Shown here: positions 42,331 through 54,714 of the stretch, piece after piece
Layout: every line of letters starts with the position of its first letter
Numbering within the stretch: position 1 is the stretch's first letter
Source: Diogma glabrata
Lineage: Eukaryota > Arthropoda > Insecta > Diptera > Cylindrotomidae
NCBI GenBank assembly: GCA_963693315.1
Contig: OY856186.1
Location: forward strand, 379,843,269 to 379,907,268
DNA length: 64,000 nt
Direction: 5' to 3'
Translations under genes and position numbers: made by a program
The notes under the pieces: model-generated
Seen by the model: only the letters and a program-made list of their open reading frames with translations
Told to the model about the DNA's origin: nothing
Databases searched by the model: none

Positions 42331-43031
42331 AAGTTTACAACAATCCCCAACTACAATTTCCAAAGCTTTATAACCATCAATGTCAACCTTATAACAGTCC
42401 AAAAAATAAAAGATTTGAATAGAAGAAATTAATTTTTTTTTCTTAGAAATAAACTATTTTGATATTTTGCAGCAATTGCACGACATATGATATAGAGTAG
42501 GTTTGTGTCCTAAATTGTCACACACATGTTCTGTGGTAGATTTGATATTTGTTTGTTGCAAAATTGGATAGATAAAATTTTGCTTGTAGGTAGCTAATTT
42601 TCTTTTTAAAATTTGTTCTATATCTGTTTGAAATTAGTTTGTTTTGTTTAAACTAATCTGATACATCAGATTCTACTGGCACACAAAATTGTCTGATCTC
42701 GAAATCTACCTATTTCTAGCGTATAAACGTGCCGCTTGGACTTTTTAATATATGGTACAAGTTCGTTGAAACCGTCTCCACTTGTGAAAGAAAACTTACA
42801 TGCTTTTACTTCTAACGCAAATACTGAGTGTGTGTGTGCTTTCGGTTTCGTTCTTGCCATTGTTTAACATTCACTTTATTTTGTTAATATTTTTTATTTA
42901 AATGAAAGAGTAAACATCAAAATAAGATTCAGCTGAGATGTACTCAATAATCTATTGATATGATCTTTCAAAATATTGCGCTGATAATCATTAAATTTCA
43001 CTGAAAAACTATAAAGCAAGCGATCAATCGT

Positions 43032-43154
43032 CATTTGAAAAATACATGCAAAGGCAAGCATCGAAATGCACATTCAACAATCAGCGATTTAGCGTTTGTA
43101 TGGACTGTTAAATGTGCATTTTGATGCTGGCCTTTGCATGTATTTTTCAAATTA
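43032..43154. repeat. ~120-bp hairpin inverted repeat
   Basis: CATTTGAAAAATACATGCAA and GCATCGAAATGCACATT on the left pair with the right arm TTGCATGTATTTTTCAAAT. The loop is about 30 bases. MITE or hairpin-RNA locus; unresolved. Confidence 0.75.
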
Positions 43155-43225
43155 GTGTAACCGTGCCCGTATGTAATGATAGAAAAGCGTTCAAAGTTTA
43201 AAATTTTAATTTTTTTAAGATTGTC

Positions 43226-43490
43226 AGGCTAACATGTTTTTTGTAAATTTGTACAAAAAACGTGTTGCCAATAAAAAATAATGCGTTTTGGAGTGAAAAC
43301 ACGATGTCAGGCTGGAGAAATGGTGTCAGGCCGGAGAAATGTATTTCGGCAGCCTGACACCGAAACTATGTTAAAAAGGGCAGCCTGACACAGCCTGACA
43401 GCAGATTTCGAATCAGCGTCGCGAGTTCATCTAGAAGAACAATTCAGATAAGCAGCCTGGCACATATGTTAGGCTGGAGAAATAGACACA
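43226..43490. repeat. cluster of GTCAGGCTG motifs in both orientations
   Basis: GTCAGGCT or close variants occur near 43226, 43306, 43326 and 43468 on +, and as AGCCTGACA near 43351, 43381, 43391 and 43454. Three + copies continue GGAGAAAT. Possibly subterminal protein-binding sites of an unrecognised transposon. Confidence 0.7.
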
Positions 43491-43529
43491 GTAACTAACG
43501 AAATAATTTGATTTTTTGCAATGCGAATT

Positions 43530-43670
43530 TATGGTTGTATTTTTCTCAGAGACAAAAAATTCTCTTTTTAACGTGTTTCGGAGAGGAGTGTCGTGATTTG
43601 AATCCTATTACAAGCTTATCAATTACACAAACGAGGCGATAGCTACTTCGAACTGCGTTAATCTTTTTTA
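43530..43670 (-). mobile_element. diverged SINE related to the 39.2-kb family
   Basis: On -, CGCCTCGTTTGTGTAATTGA is an A-box-like head, GGATTCAAATCACGACA is a B-box-like segment, and CCGAAACACGTTAAAAAG joins the body, as in copy 1. The tail is not clearly preserved. Confidence 0.5.
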
Positions 43671-43679
43671 GCTAAAAAC

Positions 43680-46600
43680 AGAAAAACATCACACAGCATC
43701 ACCTGAGCTTTTTTATATCCTGAAACCAATAACACCAACTTTCCCTTCCCCATTTCAAAAAATCAACCCCCCACGTCATAAAACTTTCTAATGTGATCTT
43801 CCATTACGTTCACCCTTAAATCCATCCACCACATCTTTTGTCTCTAAAACATATATTTTTATAAGAAAATATTTTTATTTTTCATCTTTTCAATTTATCA
43901 AATAGCTATTTTGGTTGATGTCAGTTTATGTACCAAAAAAAAAAAAAATTTGAAATTTATAAATAATTTTACTTTGGAAGTTTGAAGATTTCAGAAAAAC
44001 CTTTTTTGGGATTATATAGTTGTTTGTTGAATTTTAGATAGAGTTTTTATAAACCTTCAGAATTATTTATTAATAAAAGGATCAGAATTGTGGTGACATT
44101 TTTTTTCTGTTTGTTTGTTTATGTTTTTGATGTTTTACAGAAGTTTTGTCATATGTTAAGTAAGTAAGTTAACTTAATTATTTTAAGAATTAATAATTTT
44201 GTAACATTTTTGACATGAAAATTGAGGTTAGATATAAAACATAGTTTATGACAGATATATTTTAAGAAGGATATAATTCGATTTATGAAAATACATAAAG
44301 TTTCTTGAGGGAAAACGAAAATCATAAGGGATTTGTTTGTTATCCTAAATAACAAATTACCCAACCACAACAACCAAAAACTTTTGACAATTCTTAAAAC
44401 CATTTACATATTCAAGGAAGAATAAAAAAAAAGTTGATATAGTAAAAATCAAGTGGATTACACAACAAGGAGTTTAAAAAATGGATTTTTATAGCTGAAA
44501 GTCATCCACTTTTTAGTATTTTTCTCACATGCTTTCTTATTTTTAGTTTCTTATATAACTTGCAAAGAAAAATATAAAACAAGAATAAGGTCAAATTATA
44601 AAAAAAATGAAAATTCGTTCTAACTAAGCTGTTTCCTTCTCCATTTTATCTTTTTATTATTCTTGTTTCTTACTTAAAGTTTATTTTTCACTAAATTTAT
44701 GAACATTAATAATTTTTATAATAGCACAAACAACAAACAAAATAACAGAAAATTATGGTGGAAAATTTGAAGCAGATGAAATCTTAAACGAAAAAAAAAT
44801 TAAAACTAAAAAATTAGGGGGAAAAGGAAGTAGGGCACAATGTTGTTTTGTTATGAAAACTAAGAATTTATTCTTAAGTTTAACAATTAATGAGTTAATT
44901 TAGCTTTTACAATTTTGACAATAAGGTTTTTCGGAAAAGTGGTAATTTACAGTATTTAAAAGTGATTTTTATTTGTATAAACAGTTTGAACAAGAATGTT
45001 TCTAATTAGAAAACTATGGAAGGAGAAAGAATGATTTGAAAGAATGTTTTTTTGTAATCCCCGCCTTTTTGTTTATTTATTATGTTTACATTTAGATTTA
45101 TTGTCTTAAGCAAATGGAATCGTTTTACGTTTACGTCAAAATAAAATTCTTGTGAAACGAAAACGAATAAAAAATCCAATTTCCTGTAAACATCTAACAT
45201 CAAGAATTTCATATATTTATTATATCTTCATAAATAGATATGACATTATTGTTTGTTCTTTGTGCTTCTTGATTCTTTTCATTTCACTATAAGAACTTCA
45301 AGCGATACTAAATCTTATAAAGGAAAACGAACTCAAAGATCAACATGTGATCTGACAAGCAATTTAAAAACCATAAATGCGTCGACCTTAATGTCGGTAA
45401 TATTTTTGAAAATATTGATATGAAATAGATGAAAATATTGTATTTGGATAGATAATTTCAACTCATATTTGGAATTTAAGTAAAAGTAGTCGTTTACCTA
45501 AATTATTTTATATTTGATTTAGAAATATCCTTACCAAGTTGCTCCTAAAACCACCAAACACCATAATGAAGTGGCGTGTTGCTATTGATTTCTATTTGTT
45601 ATAAAAAAATGTCGTTTTCGTCGACGGTCTTAGTTTCTATAGGTGCATGCACGTCTATGAGAGAAATATTTTCGTTAGTTTCGGATGGAAGGATTTCATT
45701 TTCGTTTTTTGTATCCGTGTACTAACAAAAAGCAAGTACCAAATTCTCTTCCAGAAGGATGACCACTACAGTGTTTAGAGTGACTAATTTCTTGCTAAAC
45801 AATGATATCTATTCTTTACGTTTACTCTGGCCCTTTTTCACTTCCAGGTAAAGTTTTGTTTTTGTTTCCAGGTCTGATGTTTTTTATCTGATTACTACTT
45901 TCAATCATTCCTTTTTCCTTCGTGAAGGTATTAACATCTTCCCAGCCCATTCGGAATTTTGTCCTGAGTAATATATTTCAGTCGGAAATAAATTGGGGAG
46001 GTGTTTTGAACACTTGATGGCAAGCACCAAATCTAGCAGACATGATATTGAAAAGTAGTGGGATATTTCGATCCAAATAATATTGTTAAAAAGTTCAAAC
46101 CCTTTGACAGAATGGCTCTGCTAATATTTTTGGAAATTAATTTTGCTCAATAATTGAGAGCACGAGATGGGCGCTAAACCGTTTCGAAGCACTAAATAAT
46201 CCTTGGGTACACAACAGCATCCTGTCCTTTATAACCAGTTTTGTGTGATCGTGCATCGAAAGCGCAGACAATGCAGTTCAGTTTATCTGCCAGTGCGCAT
46301 TTGTATATTTTTGTTAATCTAATTCTTCTAAATACTGACATGAGTAAAAATAATAATTTAATGACAAAATTTCTGTTAAAAATAAGGTTGTAAATTTACC
46401 CAAGCTCAAGAGCTTGAACGAAAATAACAATTAATTTCCAGAAAACTTAAATTGATCATTTAACACAAATCAGCAACCAGCGGTAAAACGGTAAAACACT
46501 TTTTTGTTTGTTATTGTGATCAAAACCCCAGATGGAGTTGAAATAATGATCAACCACATGTGTAATACTAGATCTGTGACTAAACAATTGACTAAAGATT

Positions 46601-47130
46601 ATATTTCTATAATCTATAAATACAACTAACACATTGACGTCCATCATTTCAATTTTTGTCATCAACTCCCTTACGATTAGAGAGGTAAAACAAGTTCAAA
46701 TCAGCCCAAAACTGAAAGAATCTTCTGAAAGATCTGTTTGGCTAGTATTGCATCACTTAACTAACAATAATAACCTGAGATGTCGATGATATAAGAGAGT
46801 GTCTTTCACCATACTAGTCAATAATTGAAAAAATGATGAACAGACATATTATAACAACACCGATGAAAACGTTCCATTTTCCCAAAAATTTAAAACCACG
46901 AGGGTTACTCGAACGAAACATGAGTACCATTACAACGACCAGCGAAAAATTTTTTCATAGTCTATCATGATTTGGACAGAACAACAGCTTATACAAAATT
47001 TGTAACGAAATTCGCAACCAATTGTCCACAAGCTTAGCACTTAGCAGTTTCAAATAAAAAAGTTGAACAACCTAAAACTGTTTGAGACAGAACTTAAACT
47101 GTACTTAGTAGTCTCTCTGACCTCAAAGTC
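43680..47130. other. AT-rich stretch, no recognised gene
   Basis: Nothing assignable to 45590. From about 45600 the sequence is less run-rich and could be the decayed N-terminal part of the retroelement whose zinc knuckle lies at 47209-47250, but no motif supports this. Confidence 0.35.
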
Positions 47131-47139
47131 GACACTATA

Positions 47140-47275
47140 ATTACAACTGGACGTATCCGAATAGGTTAGGTTTAATACAGACTACGTAAAAACCTCACTC
47201 GTACTCGCTGTTTAAAATGCTTAAATTTTCGTCATGTGTCTAGGTATTGTGTTACAAAGGGATGAATCGAAAATA
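47140..47275 (+). pseudogene. retroelement gag zinc-knuckle remnant
   Basis: The frame at 47146-47262 reads TGRIRIG.V.YRLRKNLTRT then RCLKCLNFRHVSRYCVTKG. RCLKC-x4-H-x4-C is an intact CX2CX4HX4C knuckle (Cys at 47209 and 47218, His at 47233, Cys at 47248). The preceding GRIRIG..YRLR phrase is what LINE gag proteins of the R1/I type carry before their knuckles. Two stops lie in that phrase. No RT could be assigned downstream. Confidence 0.55.
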
Positions 47276-47494
47276 ATTAACAGTATCTGCTCTGTAAGGT
47301 ATTACCTTTAAAAAAATTTCTATTGATCAGATGCAACGTGAACCCATTTTATCTGTTTTATTTCTTATTAAAACAATAAATTCAATGGTTTTTTGGTTTC
47401 GTTTTTTTTCCTTCATTTCGGTTTTACGAATATAAGCGGAAAAAAATTAATTAATTGATTATTGAAACGTAGTAGTTTATAGTTTATTATTTAT

Positions 47495-47775
47495 GTGTTA
47501 TACAATGATCACCTGTTTTTTTGGTGTAATAGTTAATAATAATTTATATTTGGTTATTTAACAAACACCTATTTTTGGAGCAAAAACTATTATTTATTTA
47601 TTTAACACCAACAATTATTAATATTTATTTGTTATTCAATATTTTTTTTTTTTATGTAGCAATTATTAAATTTGATATTCAACTGTTATCTATTCTTGGT
47701 GCAACAAATATTAATATTTTTTCGATATTCAACAGACAATTGCTTCTTACGCAACAATTATTAATATTTATTATA
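47495..47775 (-). repeat. minisatellite related to 6.3 kb, inverted
   Basis: On -, the cores read acaccaaaaaaacaggtg and tgcaccaagaatagataac followed by tAataAttattaat. These match the caccaaaataaacaggtg units at 6325-6750. Confidence 0.65.
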
Positions 47776-48138
47776 CTGTTCTTTAAAAATTTTCTCACAC
47801 GCTTCGTAAAAAATCCTTTGATGAGAAAAACAAGCGTGAATTTTTTTTTAAATTTTAAATAAAAGGAACACGTGCCGTAAAATCATCGATGTTGATTTTA
47901 TGATAAAATCGTAATTTTTTTAATGAAATATGCAGATTTAAAAAAGAATTATATAATCAATTTTAAAGGGTAATTAATTCTCTACAAAAAAGGTCCTAAT
48001 CATTTTTCGCCTATAACGTATATTTCTGATTATATTTTAAAAGAAAAACTTGGAAATCGTCGTAAATATACGTTTTAAATAATTATTAAATTTGTTGATT
48101 TAATAAAAATGTTTTATTTTTCTAACAACTTTTATAAA

Positions 48139-48197
48139 ATATAAAAATCAGACCGGTTTCAGATATATATATCTATCATCAGTGAAATTTTTTATAT
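48139..48197 (-). ncRNA. hammerhead-ribozyme-like motif, - strand mirror copy
   Basis: An exact mirror of the + strand motif, as the region is a perfect palindrome. CTGATGA lies at 48176-48182 on -, GAAA at 48157-48160, and the predicted cleavage lies just past 48151. Confidence 0.5.
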
Positions 48198-48205
48198 TAA
48201 ATTTA

Positions 48206-48264
48206 ATATAAAAAATTTCACTGATGATAGATATATATATCTGAAACCGGTCTGATTTTTATAT
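48206..48264 (+). ncRNA. hammerhead-ribozyme-like motif (Penelope/retrozyme type), + strand
   Basis: CTGATGA (48221-48227) is followed by a stem II hairpin AGATA...TATCT (48229-48242), GAA plus A15.1 (48243-48246), a minimal stem III CCGG, and T-C before the predicted cleavage after 48252. Stem I can form between TCA (48218-48220) with TATAAAAA upstream and TGATTTTTATA (48253-48263) downstream, with a 3-base bulge. One extra T precedes stem II. Very short stem III is known for hammerheads of Penelope-like elements. Activity is inferred, not shown. Confidence 0.55.
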
Positions 48265-48549
48265 TTTATAAAAGTTGTTAGAAAAATAAAACATTTTTAT
48301 TAAATCAACAAATTTAATAATTATTTAATTAATAACCAACTTGGAGACCAATTCCATAATATATATTTTTTACATTTATGTAAATTATATATTTAGCCAT
48401 GTCTATACGTTTTAGGCAAAAAATGATTATGACGTTTTTGTAGAAAGTTAAAGTTACTTAAAAATGTTTATATGGTATTTTTTTAATCAAAAACTTCGAC
48501 GCTTTTGCGGCACGTGATCTTTTCATTTAAAAACAAATTAATTTTCGTG

Positions 48550-51500
48550 TTTTTTCAGCAAGTTCACCATCTTTTTAGGAGGTATGGGAATGAATGACGT
48601 CTTATCTTTTGACATTTATGGCTTGTCAAAGTCTTTTTTTTTATCCATATATAACTGACGCTTGTATTCAGTATTTGTAAAGGGCCGACGATATTTTTTG
48701 GTTGAACCAACTCACTGAAGCTAGATCGGAACCCACTCAAGTCACGCGTATCGTCTAGGCTTCAGGATAAGTTTTTGGTTGTAATATTGAACGATAGTCA
48801 GTCGCTCGTTACAATTCTAAGAACAATATAGGTGCTTAATCTCGATATGGAACCAAAAGTCTCATAGTCAAAACCTGTTAAACACTTTTAGGGACAATTG
48901 ACTTACTGGATGAAGACGCTTAAAAACGACACACATTATTATCAATGAGAAATTCAAGTAGTGGACCACAGAATGTAATTGTAATAACCACGGTATGCTT
49001 AGAAGTGGTATGCCTAGAACTTGACGTGATGATCCTTAATAACCGCAATACACTTACTATTAGTAAAGTTAGAAAAAGATTAATTGGTAAAATCATCTTT
49101 GCAAGTAGAGCGCAATCTTAAAAGATGTTGTGAAAAATCTTCGATGTGTATACTTAAAGTGCTTCGGCAACATTGTTTAAGCAAAAACTCATTTTAAGTT
49201 CCAAAAAAATCATATCAAAAGCCCAGATTAAAAGTTGGTAAGTCGTACATCTAGAGAGCGAACAATTGGAGATCATGCTCGATAACGTGAAAGTACAAAA
49301 GAGTTATGCAGAGTTAATTGCTAGTAGCTGCGCCTAAATAACAAATTACTAAACCAAACTCCGAAGAAAATCCCACCGGGATGCGGAAGCAATTGCGAAA
49401 TGAAACAGAAAAGAGCAAAATTCAACCTTTGTAGTTGCTTAGAGTGGATTTTAAAAAAACTCCTGGGGTAGACCCCACAAGAAAATTCTAACCAAAATAA
49501 AGGGCAGACATGAAATTGCACCCTTGTGTTCGGCGATCATGCCTAAAGTAATGTTTGATCTCCTTACTCGACATGATAATTGAAATCTACATTTAACTAC
49601 AGGTCATCTTTAGAAACTCTTACATAGTTTATCTGAAACAAAGAATTTGCCTGGCAGCATGGGAGTTAGATATGTATGATGATTCCCAATGCTGAAATGA
49701 TCCTTGAGAAAATTAATTGCACGAGAATCGTGGTATACTGAAGATGGAGTACAAGCTTCTACTTATGAAGTTATTTGGTATTGCAATTAGCTTTATAAGT
49801 ACAAGAATAAGTACAACCCGTTCTGCCTTTTGATACCTTACGATAAGGTGGATAATTTATTTAAGGTTCGTGAAGAAACGTCTTAAGATTGAATGTAATA
49901 AACGAAAGCCTATAAGAAGAAGGGGTCTCGCAAAATACCTTCCCCTAATCACCAAAAATTTGAAACGAAATAAGAACTATTGACATCAAGAAAATAAAAC
50001 GCTTTAGCTAGAAAATACGAACGAAGAGCAACCATTTCTACAAAAACGAGACAGAAAGACCTGATTAATGCGACAAAGAGATCCCTCCCGACTATTTGAA
50101 ATCCCACTATTTGTCGAGGATAGCGCTATTTAGTTAATTAAAATCGATTGTATTTCCATCTACGTACGAACAATCGGCAGGCAAAATACCTAAACTTTTA
50201 AAGGTCTTATCTCAAAATACCACCAGGTAACGAGGAATAGATTAGTTCCTACTCTACCGAAAACTTTATGGACGATTATTCAAACTTATACCAGAGTATC
50301 AAAAATGGTTTAAGATTTAACCCAAAAACACAAGCATTACTTGAACATGGTTCTTGAAGTATAAATAGGTCAAAATCAGGGAATCGTTACATCGACAATC
50401 CACACAGTTTTTGATTTGCTTCATTTTTTTTACTGTGGAAGAAAAACTAAAAACAAATGTTTCGTAGAAATTATTTTTTTGTCGGGAATGGTTCTCCTTT
50501 TATAGCAAGAGGTAGTTTTTCAAAACAACGAATTTCATATTTGTTCATATTAATTTAGATCTACCTGACCGATCTGAAAATTTTTTATTCTGTTTTCATG
50601 GATTTATTTTCAGTGAAAATATTTAAAGTTATAATTTTTGAAAATTCATTCAATAAAATTAAAAACTAAAAAAATTATAAGGGTTGAAGGGTTGATATTC
50701 CCGGTGTTTTTATTTGTCTCCCCATAATTTTATAATTTCATTATTTTTGTTCATAATACCGATTTTTTGGTCATTTTAGAAATTTCTTAATAAATTTTTA
50801 CCTGTAAATATAAGGTGGAACTGGGATCTTCTGAAACGTTATGAATCTTTCCTAAACTATTATTTTTGGTAACGTCATTGCGACACATGAAGATAGCGAT
50901 TTTTAAGTTGTAAATTGGAAATGTATGTATATGATTGCATTTGTAATTGATGCCTCAAAATTTTCGGCATTTTTTTAATGAAAGAATTTTAATGAAAATA
51001 AAATCAGAAATCAAAAAATTTAAATATTTGACTTACATATAATAAATAATATTAATTTTCCATAATTTTCTTATTATTATAAAAATAAATTTAAAATATC
51101 AGTTAACCGACATGAAACACGACAAACCTAAAATACTAACAAAATATAATAATATTTTTAAATCACTAAAATAAATTATTCAAAGTACCCGTTTGTATTT
51201 TGTGTTTGCTTTCATTACCTTCACAAAAAAATTTCTTTTGCATATAATTTTGGTCATAATATCTCATAAAAAGTTAAAAGAGATCAGCATTTTTATCAAA
51301 TGTTAATTGTCAACTGACAATTCCAATTCATTTGTCAAGGTAGATGATATTTTAAGTAAAAGTAATTTATAATTAATAATGTTTTATATAAATCGTATAT
51401 TTTAGTATTTTCTTATAGATTTGACTTGTATTTTATTTTTAATTTTAGACGGCCAAGCAAGCCTTTGGTAGAATTGTTGTTATTTATTTATATTTTCTTC

Positions 51501-51870
51501 TATTAAGTTTTATAATTTAATAATTATTATTATTATTTGTACATTTTAATTATTTTTAATTTATAAACATCTCTGAGTTTTGTGTATTATATAAAATAAT
51601 GTTTATAAATTTCTATTAAATATAAATAAATAATAAATTCTTTCATTATTTTGTTTATTATTATTATTATAAATAATATTGTCTGTTCACAGTGACGTGA
51701 ATAATCCATAATTTAAATAATAATTAAAAGACCTTTTTATTTTTTTAAAACAATTACAAACACCATTTATTATTCACTTTTTGTTTTGTATTTATTCTAC
51801 TGGTTTCGATTTTCAAAAACTCATCGACTGGAAAATATTTTGCAATTAAATTTTTAACTTTAAATGCAAA
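48550..51870. other. no recognised gene
   Basis: 48640-50430 is less AT-run-rich and looks like very old, decayed coding or retroelement sequence, but no domain could be named in any frame. A TATAAATAG box lies near 50360. From 50430 the sequence is AT filler. Confidence 0.35.
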
Positions 51871-52070
51871 NNNNNNNNNNNNNNNNNNNNNNNNNNNNNN
51901 NNNNNNNNNNNNNNNNNNNNNNNNNNNNNNNNNNNNNNNNNNNNNNNNNNNNNNNNNNNNNNNNNNNNNNNNNNNNNNNNNNNNNNNNNNNNNNNNNNNN
52001 NNNNNNNNNNNNNNNNNNNNNNNNNNNNNNNNNNNNNNNNNNNNNNNNNNNNNNNNNNNNNNNNNNNNNN
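51871..52070. other. assembly gap (200 N)
   Basis: Exactly 200 N, a round size that suggests a placeholder of unknown true length. Frames spanning it are meaningless. Confidence 0.99.
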
Positions 52071-52464
52071 ATGCCAATAAGAAGTGATTTACGTAAAAAT
52101 TTTAAGTCAAAATTGTCACATACAAAATTTGCGTACATGCTGATATTTCCGAGAAAAAAAATCATAAAGTTTCAAATCTGCGTGAAAACTGTGTTTTTTT
52201 GCCTACAGTGCCCTCTAGCACTCACATCGATACTACTTCCATCACGCGGTAAGAATTAATTGAAAGTGTATATTTTGAAATAAATTTAAAAAATCGGAAA
52301 ATCGATTTTAAATTTTTTTAAAATTAAAACTAAGGGTAGAAAGCTACCCTTAAAATTTTTAACACATATTTTTGTTATGTAAAAATCGTGAATATTTCTA
52401 ACGCATTGATATTTTTTAAAGAATTTTACTACGAATTAAATTTGCTACAAAATGAAGACGTTTG

Positions 52465-52760
52465 TCATCTAAGAAAAAATTTCAAATTTGTGACAGACTT
52501 AACATTCATAAAACCTACCGTAATTTTTTTTTTGATGGAGTAATTCCCATAGTGTGGAGAAAGCAATTTTGTAATATTTTTTGCTAGTTCTGAAAGTGTA
52601 AGATCACTTCCCTCCAGAGCAATGAACCCAATATCAGGGATCATCTGTTTCCTGGTAAAAAGGATCACTTCTGTTTTTGCATGATTATTTTCTAACCCAC
52701 ATTTTTGGCACATGTCAATGTTATTGCAAAGGTAGTTAGGATTGGCTCGTCTAACGTACT
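52465..52760 (-). pseudogene. LINE RT fragment (post-YADD segment, R1/TRAS-like)
   Basis: On -, the frame reads MCQKCGLENNHAKTEVILFT then RKQMIPDIGF, LEGSDLTLSELAKNITKLL. This is the RT segment after the catalytic box in many insect LINEs (WC...GL.vNP.KTE.vLFTRK.K.P......l.g..l.LS...KyLG). KYLG has decayed to KNIT. Neither YADD nor the C-terminal tail is seen. It lies about 400 bases right of the gap. Confidence 0.7.
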
Positions 52761-52779
52761 CTGACTAGAATTATTCAAT

Positions 52780-53100
52780 CTTAGTCTGGCCCAAACAACA
52801 ACCAAATTTTTAAGTTTTCGCACTTGAGAAGCTCTAGATTGTTTTCGAAAGCATAGTTCTTAAACAGCAAAAGTCCTTTCCGTTCATCGTTCTCAAGACT
52901 GTCATACTAACCTTACCAGCCTAAAGAAAAGTTTTTTGCTAATTTTAGAGCTTCAAATCTCCTTGTGTCTTAAACATAATCAATAGCAACAGAAATAAAA
53001 GCCGGATACCAACTTTTAAAACAAAATAAAAAGTAAAAATTCAACATTTAACTATCAATATAATATTTTCTTATAGCTTAACTATAACGAAGACAAATTA
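52780..53100. other. no recognised feature
   Basis: Possibly decayed upstream part of the LINE fragment on -; no motif is left to show it. Confidence 0.3.
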
Positions 53101-53189
53101 ATCCAGATATGAATATTAATGCTGAGAACTACATGTTATTTGCAAAAATAACATGTAATTCTAAAACACAGGAGCAAGTCGTGTATTCA

Positions 53190-53790
53190 ACAGTCATTAG
53201 TGATTTCAACGATCTAGTTAACACACATTTGGTTATACCCCCGGCAACCTGTTGCACCAAGCCACGAGGCATCAATTTATTAAAACAAATGTTTCGAGCG
53301 TAATTCGACATACTCATCGCCAAGGCATACCATCGCTAGGAAGAGGAGTGCCTCCGACTATAACACATTTGTAATAAGCTCATTAAATAAGACAAAATAG
53401 AGTGTTGCTTGAGCAGTGGAACCAATGATTTATCGCAAAAATTAAAGACTGTGTAAACCGCAATTCCAAACCAGAAACGTAATAATAACGATTCACGGCA
53501 TGCCCACGACTAATAATAAGAGGTGCGCCAATGAATTCAATACACAGTTCATTTTACACCCCAAAACATTGGAAAAACGTATAAAAAAATCTCAAGAACA
53601 ATAAAAAAATTGCCATCTGATAGCTGAAAGCAATTTACGAAAGATTTTGATACGCAATACCTTCTACGAAAACCTTCAAAGCTCTTATGACAAATAGTCT
53701 ATCGCCAATTATTCTGAAAAGACATTGGGCTGCATCTTCATTTCATATCTTACATTTATGACTAATGCAAGATCAAATATAAAAGGTTTT
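53190..53790 (+). pseudogene. probable LINE remnant, endonuclease-RT linker region
   Basis: In pieces on +: VIRHTHRQGIPSLGRG-like text (compare the .A..HIP.G. block after LINE endonucleases), then ANEFNTQFILHPKTLEKRIK (compare IA..FN..F........), and GCIFISYLTFMTNARS (compare HLG..AI.YLT.LFN). Order and spacing fit the linker into the RT domain of insect jockey-type LINEs, but each block is weak and there are many stops. Confidence 0.42.
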
Positions 53791-53799
53791 AGAAGAAAT

Positions 53800-54710
53800 T
53801 ATTACTTAATTACGGGATCTGAATAAAGATTGTTTTGCTTCAATAAAACAACACAATTTATTTCACTTCCATGTAAGTTTACAAACATAAAAATATAAAA
53901 TAAAATGAATATTTTAATATTGAGCTTCTTATTATAATTATTAACATAAAATTCTACAAATTTACTAAATAAATAGATAAGCTATAAAGAAATATAATAC
54001 CAAGATATATAGAGCAATTTTTACGCAAGTTCAGCAAATTTTTGGGATATTTTGACTTGACCCCTTTTAATTTTGATTATTTTTTGTTTATAGACAAAAA
54101 TAATAAAATATCTGATATTTAACATTCAAAAAAAAAATCTCTTAGTTTATAACGCCATTTTTATAATTTTCCTTCAGAAAAAAAACTGATTCCCGACAGT
54201 CATATGCACAACGAATTTTATCTTTAAAACAAAAAATAATGCTAGTCCTATACTTTCACAAGTTGTTAGATATAAAATAAGCTTCAATTTAGTTTAAAAA
54301 AAGAAGGTGTAGTGCCATCTTTTCTTCAATTACACCGTTTTTTTCTTATGTTACACCATTAAAAATTATTTCAAAAAATTAACAATGTATATTTTTAAGA
54401 ACTTTGTTCTAATACCTATTCAAAGACATATCATTTATGAAAGTCGATTCAGCAGTTTTTCTACAATCGCTCGTCAAAATGCACTCACATCACAAAATAA
54501 CAAAAAATTGAGGGGCACCCTGTGAAGACCCCTGGGCGAAAAAAAAATTCTAAGAGAACCTGAGTAGGTTAACGTATACTGTGGGATGAGAACCAAAAAA
54601 CCCCTATATTTCACGCATATATAATTGGTCTAGACTTAAATTACAATAATTGTTTTAATCTTTTGTAATTGTTGTTGTAATTTGATTATTAGCATTAAAT
54701 AAGAGTTAGC
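53800..54710. other. no recognised feature
   Basis: AT-rich; the satellite starts near 54715. Confidence 0.4.
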
Positions 54711-54714
54711 TTTG

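Larger units (their letters stand above)
48075..48328. repeat. 254-bp perfect palindrome with no spacer
   Basis: The two halves are exact reverse complements about a centre between 48201 and 48202, with pairing reaching 48075 and 48328. Each half carries one hammerhead-like core. It interrupts the old M1 copy. Confidence 0.9.
47868..48535. mobile_element. older copy of the M1 MITE, interrupted by a palindrome
   Basis: AACACGTGCCGTAAAATCAT, ATGAAATATGCAGATTTAAA and TTCTCTACAAAAAAGGTCC match the left part of M1 (14680-14805). TTTTGCGGCACGTGATCTTT near 48502-48521 matches the complementary right part. The outermost ~90 bases are absent or unrecognisable. The palindrome at 48075-48328 sits between the halves. 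Confidence 0.72.

Noticed and set aside
51754..52259. Frames crossing the N gap
   Set aside because: Most residues are unknown; no evidence of coding.
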